Positions 24,096 to 32,516 are shown, counted from the stretch's first letter. The stretch is DNA of 64,000 nt from VFJQ01 sp044226525 (GCA_044226525.1 JBGAGV010000036.1:1-64000); one strand, 5' to 3'. Translations and numbers: made by a program. The notes: generated by a model not told the origin, from the sequence alone.

Positions 24096-25109
24096 TCAGT
24101 GAAACTCGACCTCAACATCATCGAAATCGATCGTGCCCGTAGAGCCGTTTGGGCCGAGCACGATGCGCAGAGACCTCGCGGTCGGCGGCAGTTGCATGCG
24201 CCCGCCGAACTTTCGCCAGCTTGAATCCTGGCTGGCCGAGGCCCACGCATTGCAGACCTCCTGCTCATTGGCATCGCGGGCGATGAAATGAACGCCCGGA
24301 CTGAGGTTGTGACCTTTTCCGCTGATCGAGCTCCCCTTCACCCGCATGCGCACGGAATAGCTCAGCGCTTTGGTTTTGGCAGGCAGCGCAATCTGGCTGC
24401 CAAGCACGAGGTCGGCGTGCGGTTGAGGAGATGCGCGTTTGAACCGCAAAAAACGATCCATTCCTTCCGTCACCAGCGTGGCATCCGCGGCGGGCGTCTC
24501 CGCACTCACGGACCGCCACTCCGCCGGCACCGAACCGTTATCTCCTTCGGTAAAATCTCCATTCGGCACGGCATTGCGCTCGGCCTTTCCACTGGCTGCA
24601 TCCATGAGCGCCACTGCTCGCATTCTCTCGTTCGAAACCGCATCGGCCAATTCGGCATCCATCGATTTCGCTGCCCCAGCCTCCAGCGTGGCGAGCACAC
24701 GCAAATACCGGGAAGCAGCCTCGCGCTGGCGCGATGGCATGGCCCGCGCCGCACTGGCTGCCGCCATCAAATACCCATCTCGCGCGGGGGCGAGCTGACG
24801 CGGCAGATCGGTGGGAAAGATCTCCGGGAGCTCTCCCCGCCCGAGGGCTTCGAGTTCCGTATTCACGGCGGCGATGACGTTGGTCTTCCCCGCCACGCCC
24901 GCGGCCTTCCCGGCTGCGGCCAGGGCTGCGCGGTAGCGTTCCCGTGGAACCTTAAGCTGGGCGTCTTTCAAGGCGTCCAGGGCCGCGCACTCCTGGTCGA
25001 AGCGATCCACGTAAGGCTTGAGTGCCGGAGGCATTTCCCCAGCGACCGTGAGGTGCGGGATCAGAAAAGCGAGCACGGACACACAGCGAGAAAGGAGGAT
25101 CGCGTTCAT
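24096..25109 (-). CDS. Secreted protein with helical core and C-terminal carbohydrate-binding-like domain
   Basis: 337 residues from ATG 25107-25109 (MNAILLSRCVSVLAFLIPHLTVAG, a signal peptide). Residues about 25-180 are Ala-rich helices (YRAALAAAGKAAGVAG, AELADAVSNERMRAVALMDAA). From about 185 a beta-sandwich-like part follows: VPNGDFTEGDNGSVPAEWRS ... LRIVLGPNGSTGTIDFDDVEVEFH, which has the typical start and end of CBM-type jelly rolls in which a bound ligand is held on one face. No catalytic motif. Divergent from the FGase-like gene, with 140 bp between starts. I do not recognise a named family for the whole protein. Confidence 0.6.
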   Translation of the reverse strand: MNAILLSRCVSVLAFLIPHLTVAGEMPPALKPYVDRFDQECAALDALKDAQLKVPRERYRAALAAAGKAAGVAGKTNVIAAVNTELEALGRGELPEIFPTDLPRQLAPARDGYLMAAASAARAMPSRQREAASRYLRVLATLEAGAAKSMDAELADAVSNERMRAVALMDAASGKAERNAVPNGDFTEGDNGSVPAEWRSVSAETPAADATLVTEGMDRFLRFKRASPQPHADLVLGSQIALPAKTKALSYSVRMRVKGSSISGKGHNLSPGVHFIARDANEQEVCNAWASASQDSSWRKFGGRMQLPPTARSLRIVLGPNGSTGTIDFDDVEVEFH

Positions 25110-25249
25110 GAGGAGTAGATGCGGTGAAGCGAAGGCTAGGTTGACCGACGGTGCGCGCTCTCCCTCGCTTGCGATAGGATTGGCCTCCATTGGCGTGCCA
25201 CCTGCATGCAGGACTTGCGAGCCAGTCGGCCAACGGGCTTAATCCGCTC

Positions 25250-26146
25250 ATGCGTTTCCGCCCCTGGTTCGTTTTCTTCGCTTGCGCCCTGCTCACACCC
25301 GCACTCGTCGCAGCGGAATTCAAGCCGGGCGAAAGCGCTTTCGCCGACAAAAAATACGTCGAATACGTCGCGGGCGATCTGCCATTGGTGATCTGTGCGC
25401 CGCACGGCGGACGCGAGAAACCCGCGGAAATTCCTTCCCGCCAGCAAGGCGTGGTGCAGATGGACACGAACACGCAGGAACTCGCCCGTGCTATTGGCGA
25501 CGAGGTCTTCGCCCGCACCGGGCACCACGCGCACCTCATTCTTTCGCGGCTGCACCGTGAAAAACTCGATCCGAATCGCGAAGTCGTCGAAGCCGCCGCA
25601 GGCGATCCCATCGCAGAGAAAACGTGGAAGCAATACCACGGCTTCATCGACCAGGCCGTGGCTGTGGCGATCAAGCAGGCAGGCAAAGCATTCTTCATCG
25701 ACCTTCACGGCCAGGGGCACAAAGACAAGCGTCTCGAACTCGGCTATCTGCACTCGCAGGAATTGCTGGGGAAATCCGACGCGGAACTCAACGCACCTGC
25801 GACCGCTGCTGCCGGCAGCCTGCGACGCATCGCGGAGAAATCAAAGCTCTCCTACGTCGAACTCCTCCGTGGCCCGCGCAGCCTCGGCGCCATGCTTCAG
25901 ACCAAAGGTTTCCCCTGCACCCCGAGCCCCGAGCGCCCCGTGCCGAACCTTCCCTATTTCCAAGGCGGCTATACCGTCCGCCGTCACGTCGCGCCCGACT
26001 CACCGGTGGCCGGCTTGCAAATCGAGTGCAATCTCGAAGGCGTCCGCGACACCGCAGCGAATCGGGAACGCTTCGCCACCGCGCTCGTCGCGGTGCTACG
26101 TGAATATCTCGCCGAGCACTTCGACCTGAAGCTGCCGCAGAAGTAA
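25250..26146 (+). CDS. Secreted N-formylglutamate amidohydrolase-like protein
   Basis: 298 residues from ATG 25250 (MRFRPWFVFFACALLTPALVAAE, signal peptide). Motifs of the FGase/zinc-peptidase-like fold are present: LVICAPHGG (first zinc histidine), SRLHREKLDPNRE and FIDLHGQGH with its metal-binding His. Cytoplasmic HutG-type enzymes remove formate from N-formylglutamate in histidine breakdown. A secreted member in this setting (next to peptide- and polysaccharide-active genes) more probably acts on another amide or peptide bond. No hut genes are near. Confidence 0.7.
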   Translation: MRFRPWFVFFACALLTPALVAAEFKPGESAFADKKYVEYVAGDLPLVICAPHGGREKPAEIPSRQQGVVQMDTNTQELARAIGDEVFARTGHHAHLILSRLHREKLDPNREVVEAAAGDPIAEKTWKQYHGFIDQAVAVAIKQAGKAFFIDLHGQGHKDKRLELGYLHSQELLGKSDAELNAPATAAAGSLRRIAEKSKLSYVELLRGPRSLGAMLQTKGFPCTPSPERPVPNLPYFQGGYTVRRHVAPDSPVAGLQIECNLEGVRDTAANRERFATALVAVLREYLAEHFDLKLPQK

Positions 26147-26172
26147 CGCGGGCGCGAACAGGATTACCCGCT

Positions 26173-26580
26173 TCAGGCCCACACGAAATGGATCGGCTTG
26201 TCCATTTCGGGGTGCAGGCTCGCATGCACGGGGCAGCTTAGAATCGCACGCTCGATGGCTGCACGATGCGGATTATCGGCGGGCAGTGGGATGCGCATTT
26301 CCGTGACGAGCCGCGCGATGCGGCGCACGGGCACGGCGGTCATTTCTTTTTGCACCCGCGCGGTGGCACCGCGGACATCCAGTCCGTTCTTCTGGGCATA
26401 GATGCCAAGAATGGTGAGCACACAGGTGCCAAGCGCGGTGCCGACGAGATCGGTGGGCGAGAAAAGTTCGCCTTTGCCGCAATTATCGACCGGCGCATCG
26501 GTCTCCAGCTTCGCTCCGGAAGGACCATGCGTCGCGAGCGTGTGCAGGTCGCCCTGATAGATGACATCGACTTGAACCAT
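26173..26580 (-). CDS. OsmC/Ohr-family peroxiredoxin-like protein
   Basis: 135 residues from ATG 26578-26580 (MVQVDVIYQGDLHTLATHGPSG). The two conserved cysteines of the family lie in LGTCVLTILG (on the long helix) and ILSCPVHASLHPEM. OsmC proteins use this pair to reduce organic hydroperoxides, with a lipoyl or thiol donor. The upstream minus-strand gene for the M14 amidase ends 7 bp before this start, so both belong to one transcript. The upstream extension of the frame to 26703 lies inside that gene and is not real. Confidence 0.87.
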   Translation of the reverse strand: MVQVDVIYQGDLHTLATHGPSGAKLETDAPVDNCGKGELFSPTDLVGTALGTCVLTILGIYAQKNGLDVRGATARVQKEMTAVPVRRIARLVTEMRIPLPADNPHRAAIERAILSCPVHASLHPEMDKPIHFVWA

Positions 26581-26587
26581 GCCGCCA

Positions 26588-27400
26588 TCAATGTTCGTGC
26601 CAGCACGCGGCGTGAAGCATTTTCTCCACGGCGGGACGCGCGGCATCGAGATAAGCGGCCGCATCCTGGCTCCACAGGCGCTGCACGATATCCCAATGAT
26701 CACCCGGCAACGGCTCGGGACGCGGCAGGCGCGGATCGTAGGGAAGCTCGAGCGTGATCATCGCCGGCTGCGTGCCATCCGGATAGGTGACGCTGTAACC
26801 GGCCCATTGTCCCATCGAGCCCGGACACTCGACATACGTCTGTTCCAGCCGGCGCTGGCCGCGACCAATTTCGGTGACGCGCAATCGATACGGCGCCCGC
26901 TCTTCCTCGCTGAGCACGGCCCACATGGCTTCTGCCAGCGCGGTGGATTGCGGACCATCAGCATCGATCTCCCCGAGCGCCCAGTGCAGCGACACGATTT
27001 TTTGCGGCCGGCGCGCGAGCACGAACTCCGAGAGCGCTTTCGATTCGGGTTCGCTCAGCGGGTGGCTCCCAGACGGTTCTTCACTCTCGGGGTGCCAGTT
27101 GTAATCGAAATTGCGGTTCAGATCGACGCCATTAGCATTGTAGCGCGTGCCCCGCTCCGCACCGTCGGGATTGAGCAAAGGCAGCAGCGCGACGCCCGGC
27201 GTCCCCGGCGCAAAGTCAATGACGAGATCCACGGTGGCGGGCTCGTCGCCGTGAAATCCTCCGATGATCAAGGTGCGAATGCGTTCGCGCTCCGCCCAGA
27301 CTTCAATGGGGCGGCCTTCGACGGAACGACCAATCACGAGCGGTTTTACAGACTTCACGGCGCGCACTTTTTCAGACAAATCGCCCGGGTGGAAATCCAA
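26588..27400 (-). CDS. M14-family zinc carboxypeptidase, murein peptide amidase MpaA-like
   Basis: Up to 270 residues. Zinc and catalytic residues follow the M14 plan: GGFHGDEPAT (H-x-x-E), the substrate loop GVDLNRNFDYNWHP, the third zinc ligand in IVSLHWALGE and the catalytic Glu in MITLELPYDP. MpaA cuts the gamma-D-Glu-diaminopimelate bond of recycled murein tripeptide. The divergent neighbour is a dipeptide epimerase that handles L-Ala-D-Glu, the product of this cut, so the assignment is strongly supported by context. The start is uncertain: TTG at 27398-27400 overlaps the neighbour's start by 12 bp. GTG codons at 27365-27367 or 27356-27358 (VRAVKSV) would still leave the catalytic domain whole. 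Confidence 0.82.
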   Translation of the reverse strand: MDFHPGDLSEKVRAVKSVKPLVIGRSVEGRPIEVWAERERIRTLIIGGFHGDEPATVDLVIDFAPGTPGVALLPLLNPDGAERGTRYNANGVDLNRNFDYNWHPESEEPSGSHPLSEPESKALSEFVLARRPQKIVSLHWALGEIDADGPQSTALAEAMWAVLSEEERAPYRLRVTEIGRGQRRLEQTYVECPGSMGQWAGYSVTYPDGTQPAMITLELPYDPRLPRPEPLPGDHWDIVQRLWSQDAAAYLDAARPAVEKMLHAACWHEH

Positions 27401-28414
27401 ACTCGCGTCGTCGAACTACAGCCTCGCGGCAGCTTCCGCATCGCCCGCGCTCGTTCCGCACCGTATGCGAACGTCCTGCTGCGGGTCGAGCAGGACGGTA
27501 TCGTCGGCTGGGGGGAGGCCTCGCCGAATCCATTCTACGGCGTGAGCGCGGAGGACGTGTGCCAGCGACTCCATGAGACTGGCGACTGGCTGCGCAGCCT
27601 CCGCATCCGGACGGTCGCGGATCTCGAAGCGGCCTGGGTCTATTCGTGGAAATTTCTGCATCCTTACCGCGCTGCCCAGTGCGCGCTCGATCTCGCCTTG
27701 TGGGATTGGCTGGGCCGCCGTCTCGACGTCTCCGCAGGCAACCTCGCTCTCGGGTTTGCTCCGAAGCCGGTAACGAGTTTCGCCACCATCGGCCTTTCCA
27801 CACCGGATGAATTCGAAGCCAAACTTGCCGCGTTACGCGACTTCCCGCGCATCAAGCTCAAGAGCGACCAGCAGGCGGCGATCGAACCACTGCGCCGGGT
27901 ATGCGAGGCCACCGGCGCTGAGGTGGCCGTGGATGCAAACTGTGCCTGGCCAGCCCGCAACTTCACGACGCTCAGCACGGCCTGCGCGACCGCTGGTGCC
28001 GTCTTGATCGAACAACCCTTCGCCCCCGATCAGTCCGAGCGACTCGTCCGAGGGTCCTACGCTCTTCCGGTTTTCGCGGACGAGAGCTGCATTCAGGAAG
28101 AGGACGTCGAACAACTGGCGACTCATTTTGATGGCATCAATGTGAAGCTGGTGAAATGCGGCGGCCTCACCCCGGCGCTCCGCATGCTGCGCCAGGCTCA
28201 CGAACTCGGGATGCGCACCATGGTGGGCTGCATGCTGGAAAGCAGTGTGCTCATCGCCGCCGGCTGCGTCGCCGCTCAGATCGCCGACTACGCCGACCTC
28301 GACGGTGCCTGGCTGTTGGAGACTGATCCGTGCACTGGCTGGCAGTGGGATCACGGCATCCTGCGACCGCCAACCGGTCTCGGTCTGGCAGCCACGCCGC
28401 GAGAGATGAGTTGA
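27389..28414 (+). CDS. Dipeptide epimerase of the enolase superfamily (L-Ala-D/L-Glu epimerase, YcjG-like)
   Basis: 341 residues from GTG 27389 (VEIQTRVVELQPRGSF). All catalytic residues of the muconate-lactonising subgroup are in place: K156-x-K158 in RIKLKSD, metal ligands D182 (VAVDANCAW), E208 (LIEQPFAP) and D231 (VFADES), and the opposite-face base K253 (INVKLVKCGG). The D-x-D normally seen at the C-terminus of Ala-Glu epimerases is represented by LLETDPCTGWQWD. It turns L-Ala-D-Glu into L-Ala-L-Glu, which peptidases can then use. Divergent from the MpaA-like gene with overlapping 5' ends. The last codons lie in the left arm of a 7-bp-periodic repeat. Confidence 0.88.
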   Translation: MEIQTRVVELQPRGSFRIARARSAPYANVLLRVEQDGIVGWGEASPNPFYGVSAEDVCQRLHETGDWLRSLRIRTVADLEAAWVYSWKFLHPYRAAQCALDLALWDWLGRRLDVSAGNLALGFAPKPVTSFATIGLSTPDEFEAKLAALRDFPRIKLKSDQQAAIEPLRRVCEATGAEVAVDANCAWPARNFTTLSTACATAGAVLIEQPFAPDQSERLVRGSYALPVFADESCIQEEDVEQLATHFDGINVKLVKCGGLTPALRMLRQAHELGMRTMVGCMLESSVLIAAGCVAAQIADYADLDGAWLLETDPCTGWQWDHGILRPPTGLGLAATPREMS

Positions 28415-28512
28415 GAGTTGAGGGTGAAGAGTCGAGAGACACACTCCGCTACCGGCGCCCCCCAAAAAACCAACCGGCTCTCACCTCTCAACCTTCACTT
28501 CTCAACTCTTCC
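28403..28512. repeat. Inverted-repeat element with 7-bp-periodic arms, between epimerase and larB
   Basis: Left arm, in heptamers from 28403: GAGATGA, GTTGAGA, GTTGAGG, GTGAAGA, GTCGAGA. Right arm from 28478: CTCTCAC, CTCTCAA, CCTTCAC, TTCTCAA, CTCTTCC. Each arm has five gapless degenerate heptamers (consensus GTTGAGA or its complement), and the arms are inverted with a 40-bp centre. The left arm provides the last codons and stop of the epimerase gene; the right arm ends 2 bp before the larB GTG. Same plan as 18953-19085. Confidence 0.7.
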
Positions 28513-28513
28513 C

Positions 28514-29191
28514 GTGCCCGACCAAGGATTTATCGATCTCGGCTTTGCCCGAGTGGACACCGACCGCCACCGCCGCTGCGGTTTTCCCGAAGTCGTCTTT
28601 GGCCAGGGTAAGACTCCATCCGACGTCGTCGCCATCGCCGAGGTGCTGCTTAAACGGGAACCGGTGCTGCTGGTGAGCCGCGCGAATACTGCACAGTTTG
28701 AGGCGGTCTCGGAAAAATTCGCGCACGCTCGCTGGCACGAACGCGCGCGCTGCATCACCGTCGAAACCACGCCATGGCCGAAGCTTCCCGGGAGCGTGGG
28801 AATAGTGTGCGCCGGGACCTCGGACCTGCCTGTGGCCGATGAAGCAGCGGTGACGCTCGAAATTTTCGGCGGCACCGTGCATCGGTTCACCGATATCGGC
28901 GTCGCGGGCCTGCATCGCCTGCTCGCGGTGCGTGACGCGCTCGAAGCATGCAGCGTGCTGATCGTTGCAGCCGGAATGGAAGGGGCGCTGCCCAGCGCCG
29001 TGGCGGGACTCGTGAGCAAGCCCGTCATCGCCGTGCCGACCAGCGTGGGCTACGGCGCGAGCTTCGGCGGGATGGCCGCGCTGCTCGGCATGCTGAACTC
29101 CTGCGGCAGCGGCGTGACGGTGGTGAACATTGACAACGGCTTTGGCGCCGCCTACGCCGCCGGACAAATCCTGCGTCTCCAAAAACCCTAA
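28514..29191 (+). CDS. larB: Nickel-pincer cofactor biosynthesis protein LarB
   Basis: 225 residues from GTG 28514 (VPDQGFIDLGFARVDTDRHRR). The family signature GFPEVVFGQGKTPSDVVAIAE, then GIVCAGTSDLPVADEAAVTLE and the PurE-like C-terminal half (GMEGALPSAVAGLVSKPVIAVPTSVGYGASFGGMAALLGMLNSC) are all well conserved. LarB carboxylates and hydrolyses nicotinic acid adenine dinucleotide, the first step to the nickel pincer cofactor of LarA-type racemases and epimerases. LarC, LarE and any LarA homologue are absent from this window, which is unusual since larB normally stands with them. The 110-bp repeat directly upstream separates it from the epimerase gene. Confidence 0.88.
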   Translation: MPDQGFIDLGFARVDTDRHRRCGFPEVVFGQGKTPSDVVAIAEVLLKREPVLLVSRANTAQFEAVSEKFAHARWHERARCITVETTPWPKLPGSVGIVCAGTSDLPVADEAAVTLEIFGGTVHRFTDIGVAGLHRLLAVRDALEACSVLIVAAGMEGALPSAVAGLVSKPVIAVPTSVGYGASFGGMAALLGMLNSCGSGVTVVNIDNGFGAAYAAGQILRLQKP

Positions 29192-29232
29192 GAATTCGGC
29201 GCCTCGCAGGAAGGCTTCACCTCTATCTCCTC

Positions 29233-30000
29233 ATGTCCATCCTCAAACCCACCCTCGCTCTTCTCACCGCGCTTTCCCTCCCGCTGGCCGCGCAAACGGT
29301 CACCGCACCCACCACACCCGCGCCGAAACCGCCGCCCGTCTCGCAAGGCCCGCCGGACGTCGCCGGTCCCAAGCTAGTCGCCCCCGGCCAGCCGAATCCC
29401 GGCTTTATGCAGGCACACGAGCTTTTCGTGAAGCAGGCGAAAGAAGGGAAAGCGCAGCTCGTCTTCCTCGGCGACTCCATCACCGCCGGCTGGAACGGAC
29501 AGAAAGCGATCTGGGATAAAGCGTTCGGCGCTTACACGCCGGTCAATTTCGGCATCGGCGGCGACCGCACGCAGCACGTGCTCTGGCGCATCGAGAACGG
29601 TGAACTGGAAGGGATCAAACCAAAGGCGGTCGTGCTGATGATCGGCACAAACAACTCCGGCGTCGATCCCGCCGAAGGCACTGCACGCGGCGTCACGAAG
29701 ATCGTCGAAACCATCCGCCAGAAACAACCGCAGGCGAAGATTCTGCTTCTCGCGATCTTCCCCCGCGGCGAGAAGCCGAGCCCGAATCCCGGGCGCGACA
29801 AGAACATCGCGGTCAACAAGATCATCTCGAAGCTCGACGACGGAAAACACGTCTTTTTCCTCGATATCGGCGACAAATTCCTCCAGCCCGACGGCACGCT
29901 CCTCAAAACGATCATGCCCGACCTGCTCCATCTCTCCGCCGCGGGTTACCAGATCTGGGCCGATGCGATCGGGCCGAAGCTGGCCGAGTTGATGAAATAA
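29233..30000 (+). CDS. Secreted SGNH/GDSL-family esterase
   Basis: 255 residues with a signal peptide (MSILKPTLALLTALSLPLAAQ) and a Pro-rich linker. Block I FLGDSITAGW carries the catalytic serine, block II is PVNFGIGGDRTQHVLWRIENGEL, block III VLMIGTNNSG supplies the oxyanion asparagine, and block V DLLHLSAAGYQIWADAI has the Asp-x-x-His pair (here D-L-L-H). Resembles platelet-activating-factor acetylhydrolase-like esterases, which in PVC and Bacteroidetes bacteria remove acetyl groups from polysaccharides. It is followed 57 bp later by a DUF1080 gene in the same direction. Confidence 0.87.
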   Translation: MSILKPTLALLTALSLPLAAQTVTAPTTPAPKPPPVSQGPPDVAGPKLVAPGQPNPGFMQAHELFVKQAKEGKAQLVFLGDSITAGWNGQKAIWDKAFGAYTPVNFGIGGDRTQHVLWRIENGELEGIKPKAVVLMIGTNNSGVDPAEGTARGVTKIVETIRQKQPQAKILLLAIFPRGEKPSPNPGRDKNIAVNKIISKLDDGKHVFFLDIGDKFLQPDGTLLKTIMPDLLHLSAAGYQIWADAIGPKLAELMK

Positions 30001-30057
30001 CGCGCTGCCCGATTTCGCAGTTGCCGGCGCACGGGGGCGACCGGCAACTTGGCGGGC

Positions 30058-30624
30058 ATGAATCCCCGCACCCTCCTCGCCCTCTCGCTCTTCGCCACGC
30101 TCGCGCACGCCGATGACTTCAAGCCCGAGCCGGGCTTCGAGCTGATCTTCAACGAGAAAGATCTCACCGGCTGGCACTTCAAGGACGGCGCGGCGTTCGA
30201 CGGCAAGAAGGCTTCCGACGACGAGCGCTACACGGTGAACAACGGTGTCTTCACCGTGAACCCACCGAAGGATGCGCCGCGCAAGGTGCAGCAGATCTGG
30301 ACGGTGCGCGAATTCCCGAAGAACTTCACCCTGCGCCTCGAATTCCGCGCCGGCGTGAACGCCGACAGCGGCATCTTCATCCGCAAGCCGCAGCTCCAGT
30401 GCCGCGACTATCTCCTCGCCGGCCCCTACAAGGAGCTGAAGAAATACAAGCCGCAGGACTGGAACGAAATCGAAGTCGTCGTGAAAGACGGCGTCGCCCA
30501 CTGCACCTGCAACGGCGAAGTCCTCGAAGAAGCCCTCAAGCTCCCCGAGACCGGCCCCATCGGCCTTGAAGGCGACCGCGGCCTGATGGAATACCGCCAC
30601 ATCCGCGTGACGGAGCAGCCGTAG
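30058..30624 (+). CDS. Secreted DUF1080 protein (3-keto-glycoside hydrolase-like)
   Basis: 188 residues from ATG 30058 (MNPRTLLALSLFATLAHADDF, signal peptide). The single domain is a concanavalin-like beta-jelly roll with GFELIFNEKDLTGWHFKDG, RLEFRAGVNADSGIFIRK and GPIGLEGDRGLMEYRHIRV, the features that define DUF1080. Members have been shown to hydrolyse 3-keto-disaccharides and glycosides made by Gfo/Idh-type dehydrogenases. Five Gfo/Idh genes are within the window, so a partnership is plausible. Runs of GAGAAG/GGCACTTC are normal codon use; nothing odd. Confidence 0.85.
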   Translation: MNPRTLLALSLFATLAHADDFKPEPGFELIFNEKDLTGWHFKDGAAFDGKKASDDERYTVNNGVFTVNPPKDAPRKVQQIWTVREFPKNFTLRLEFRAGVNADSGIFIRKPQLQCRDYLLAGPYKELKKYKPQDWNEIEVVVKDGVAHCTCNGEVLEEALKLPETGPIGLEGDRGLMEYRHIRVTEQP

Positions 30625-30635
30625 CGATCACTCCA

Positions 30636-32459
30636 TTATTTCTTCCGTGCCGGCCAGTAGGTGCTGTCTCCGAACCCCGGCCAGTAAGTGCCGTCTCGGA
30701 GCGATATATGCTCGACGAAGTCGGTGCCTGTCCTCATCGCCTCGATAACCGGGACAAGGGAAGGATCGTCGCGCGAAACGAGTCTGCCGCTCGCGAGTAA
30801 ACCGCGGTGCGTGGCGAGGAAAGTGCGCCACGCCTCTTGCAACATACCCTGTTGCTGCTTCGTAAAGCCGCTCCCGCCATTTCCGCTGCCGCTTCTCGGT
30901 GGAAGATCGATCGTCGCCAGAATCAACTGTTCGAGAGCATGCGACATTTGCTGGCGGTCGGTGATTCTTTCGCACCACACTTCGCACAGCTCGCTTTTCG
31001 CACCGAGAGCCAGCGCGGCTTCTTCTGCATCCGATTCCACTGAAGGGATGGTGCGCACAATCTGCACCAGCGGTGCACTCAACGATTTGCGGCCGGACAT
31101 GCCCGCTACCCGGCAGGCGGCCAGCACGACACCCCAGTCCGGATCTCGCAGCGCTTCGAGCATCGGAGTTTCCCATTCGTCCGTGATCGGCATCGGAATC
31201 GCCTGGAGCGCATATTTGCGCAGGACAGGGTGCTCGTGCTTCAACGCTTCACGCACCCGTCGTTTCCACAAACCATCTTCGGAACGCTGATCAATCAGCA
31301 TCGCAAGCTGAGACAGGCCTACGAGTTTCTCCGCCAGAGTCCCTTCTCTCACCATGTGCCATCCACGCGCTCCCAGCACCGCCGCTGCCTCCATGAGCGT
31401 GAAAAGATCCCCGGGATCATCCACAATGTTCGCCTGTGGTGAGTTGCGAACCGCGATCGGTATTTCCAAGGCGCGCTGGATGGCCGCGAGCAAAACGGGC
31501 GCCTGATCCGGCCTGCCACGCGCCGTGATCATTTGGCCGCCCAAAAATATGGCGTTCGCCCTAAAGTGATATTCGACCGGCTTGCCCACGGACGCCTTCG
31601 CTGAAACGACTGCGTTTTTCAGCAATTTGCTCGCGACGGTGAGCAGCGGCTCGTCGAACTCTGCCCGCCACGTTTTGAGAATCTCTTCACGTGGATCGCT
31701 ATCGAACCAGTCCCGGCAGACGGGCAGATCGGGCCGCTCGAGCCATGGCAAACGCCAGGTCAAAATATCCGCAGCGGCGATCGCGACTGCCGGGCGGCTC
31801 GATGCTGCCAGTTTCAGCAGCGCTCGATTCGCCTCTGCGGTCGGGATTCTCTTCAAGCCAAGGCAGGCGATGGCGCGACCCGCTTTAGCTTCCACCACCA
31901 GCGCGGGAAGATAGATCGGATGCTGGAGTCTTTCGAGCTGCCGCCGGTTGGCCCAATCCGGCTTGTCACAAAGAGCGCGAACACGCTGCGCTGCCGCCTT
32001 GGCCGTGGGCAACGTCAGCTCGATCGTCGCTTTCTCAAACAGATCCGGTTCGTTGCCTTTCTCATCGGGATCGCGCCGCTGGGAAACCGTGTAGAGCCCT
32101 GGCTGCGTAAGCGCCACGATCTCGTTCAGCCCAAAAGCGACGATCGTGCTCTCAAGCGGAGACAGCTTTTTGGCAGCCGCGATCACACCAAAAGCTGTCT
32201 CATATCGGGTCACATCGGGCAGCACACGTCCGGTTGCATCGGTCACCTTCACTTTCAGCCATGGGCGGCCTGGCCAGAGATCATAAGGCTTATCGCCAAT
32301 GTTCGTGGCGACGAGTCTGCCGACGATTGCGTCTCCGAGTTCAGCGCGCTGCGGCAACTGGAGGCTCACGCTGACGTTTGACGGCGCGAGCTCCGCTCGT
32401 GCAAATGGCGACACACAAAGCAGAAGGCCAAGCAGAAATTTCAAGCGGGAGAGCCTCAC
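30636..32459 (-). CDS. Large secreted protein with HEAT-like repeats
   Basis: 607 residues with a signal peptide (MRLSRLKFLLGLLLCVSPFARAE). The first 130 residues form a beta-domain (VSVSLQLPQRAELGDAIVGRLVATNIGDKPYDL, resembling an intracellular-proteinase-inhibitor or transglutaminase-like Ig fold). From about 175 on, alternating helices with A-x-x-A-L and P-x-[VA]-[RL] spacing (RPAVAIAAADILTWR, HPVLRKYALQAIP, DPDWGVVLAACRVAGM) indicate HEAT or armadillo-type repeats. The C-terminus carries a 9-residue duplication (TYWPGFGDS/TYWPARKK), caused by a 27-bp tandem repeat at about 30651-30704. Function unknown; a scaffold or binding role is likely. Confidence 0.6.
   Translation of the reverse strand: MRLSRLKFLLGLLLCVSPFARAELAPSNVSVSLQLPQRAELGDAIVGRLVATNIGDKPYDLWPGRPWLKVKVTDATGRVLPDVTRYETAFGVIAAAKKLSPLESTIVAFGLNEIVALTQPGLYTVSQRRDPDEKGNEPDLFEKATIELTLPTAKAAAQRVRALCDKPDWANRRQLERLQHPIYLPALVVEAKAGRAIACLGLKRIPTAEANRALLKLAASSRPAVAIAAADILTWRLPWLERPDLPVCRDWFDSDPREEILKTWRAEFDEPLLTVASKLLKNAVVSAKASVGKPVEYHFRANAIFLGGQMITARGRPDQAPVLLAAIQRALEIPIAVRNSPQANIVDDPGDLFTLMEAAAVLGARGWHMVREGTLAEKLVGLSQLAMLIDQRSEDGLWKRRVREALKHEHPVLRKYALQAIPMPITDEWETPMLEALRDPDWGVVLAACRVAGMSGRKSLSAPLVQIVRTIPSVESDAEEAALALGAKSELCEVWCERITDRQQMSHALEQLILATIDLPPRSGSGNGGSGFTKQQQGMLQEAWRTFLATHRGLLASGRLVSRDDPSLVPVIEAMRTGTDFVEHISLRDGTYWPGFGDSTYWPARKK
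30651..30704. repeat. 27-bp tandem duplication in the 3' end of a coding region
   Basis: CGGCCAGTAGGTGCTGTCTC (from 30651) recurs as CGGCCAGTAAGTGCCGTCTC from 30678, an offset of exactly 27 bp or nine codons. In the protein this gives TYWP twice near the C-terminus. Only the last two units of any earlier array remain. Confidence 0.7.
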
Positions 32460-32516
32460 GACGCAATCTCACACCATCCCGTCACACCGCACCTTTTTTC
32501 GCGGTCGAGACGGCTC

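Noticed and set aside
26579..27388. N-terminal extension of the epimerase frame (270 codons)
   Set aside because: It is opposite the MpaA-like gene and has no homology; enolase-superfamily proteins start at VEIQTRVVELQP.
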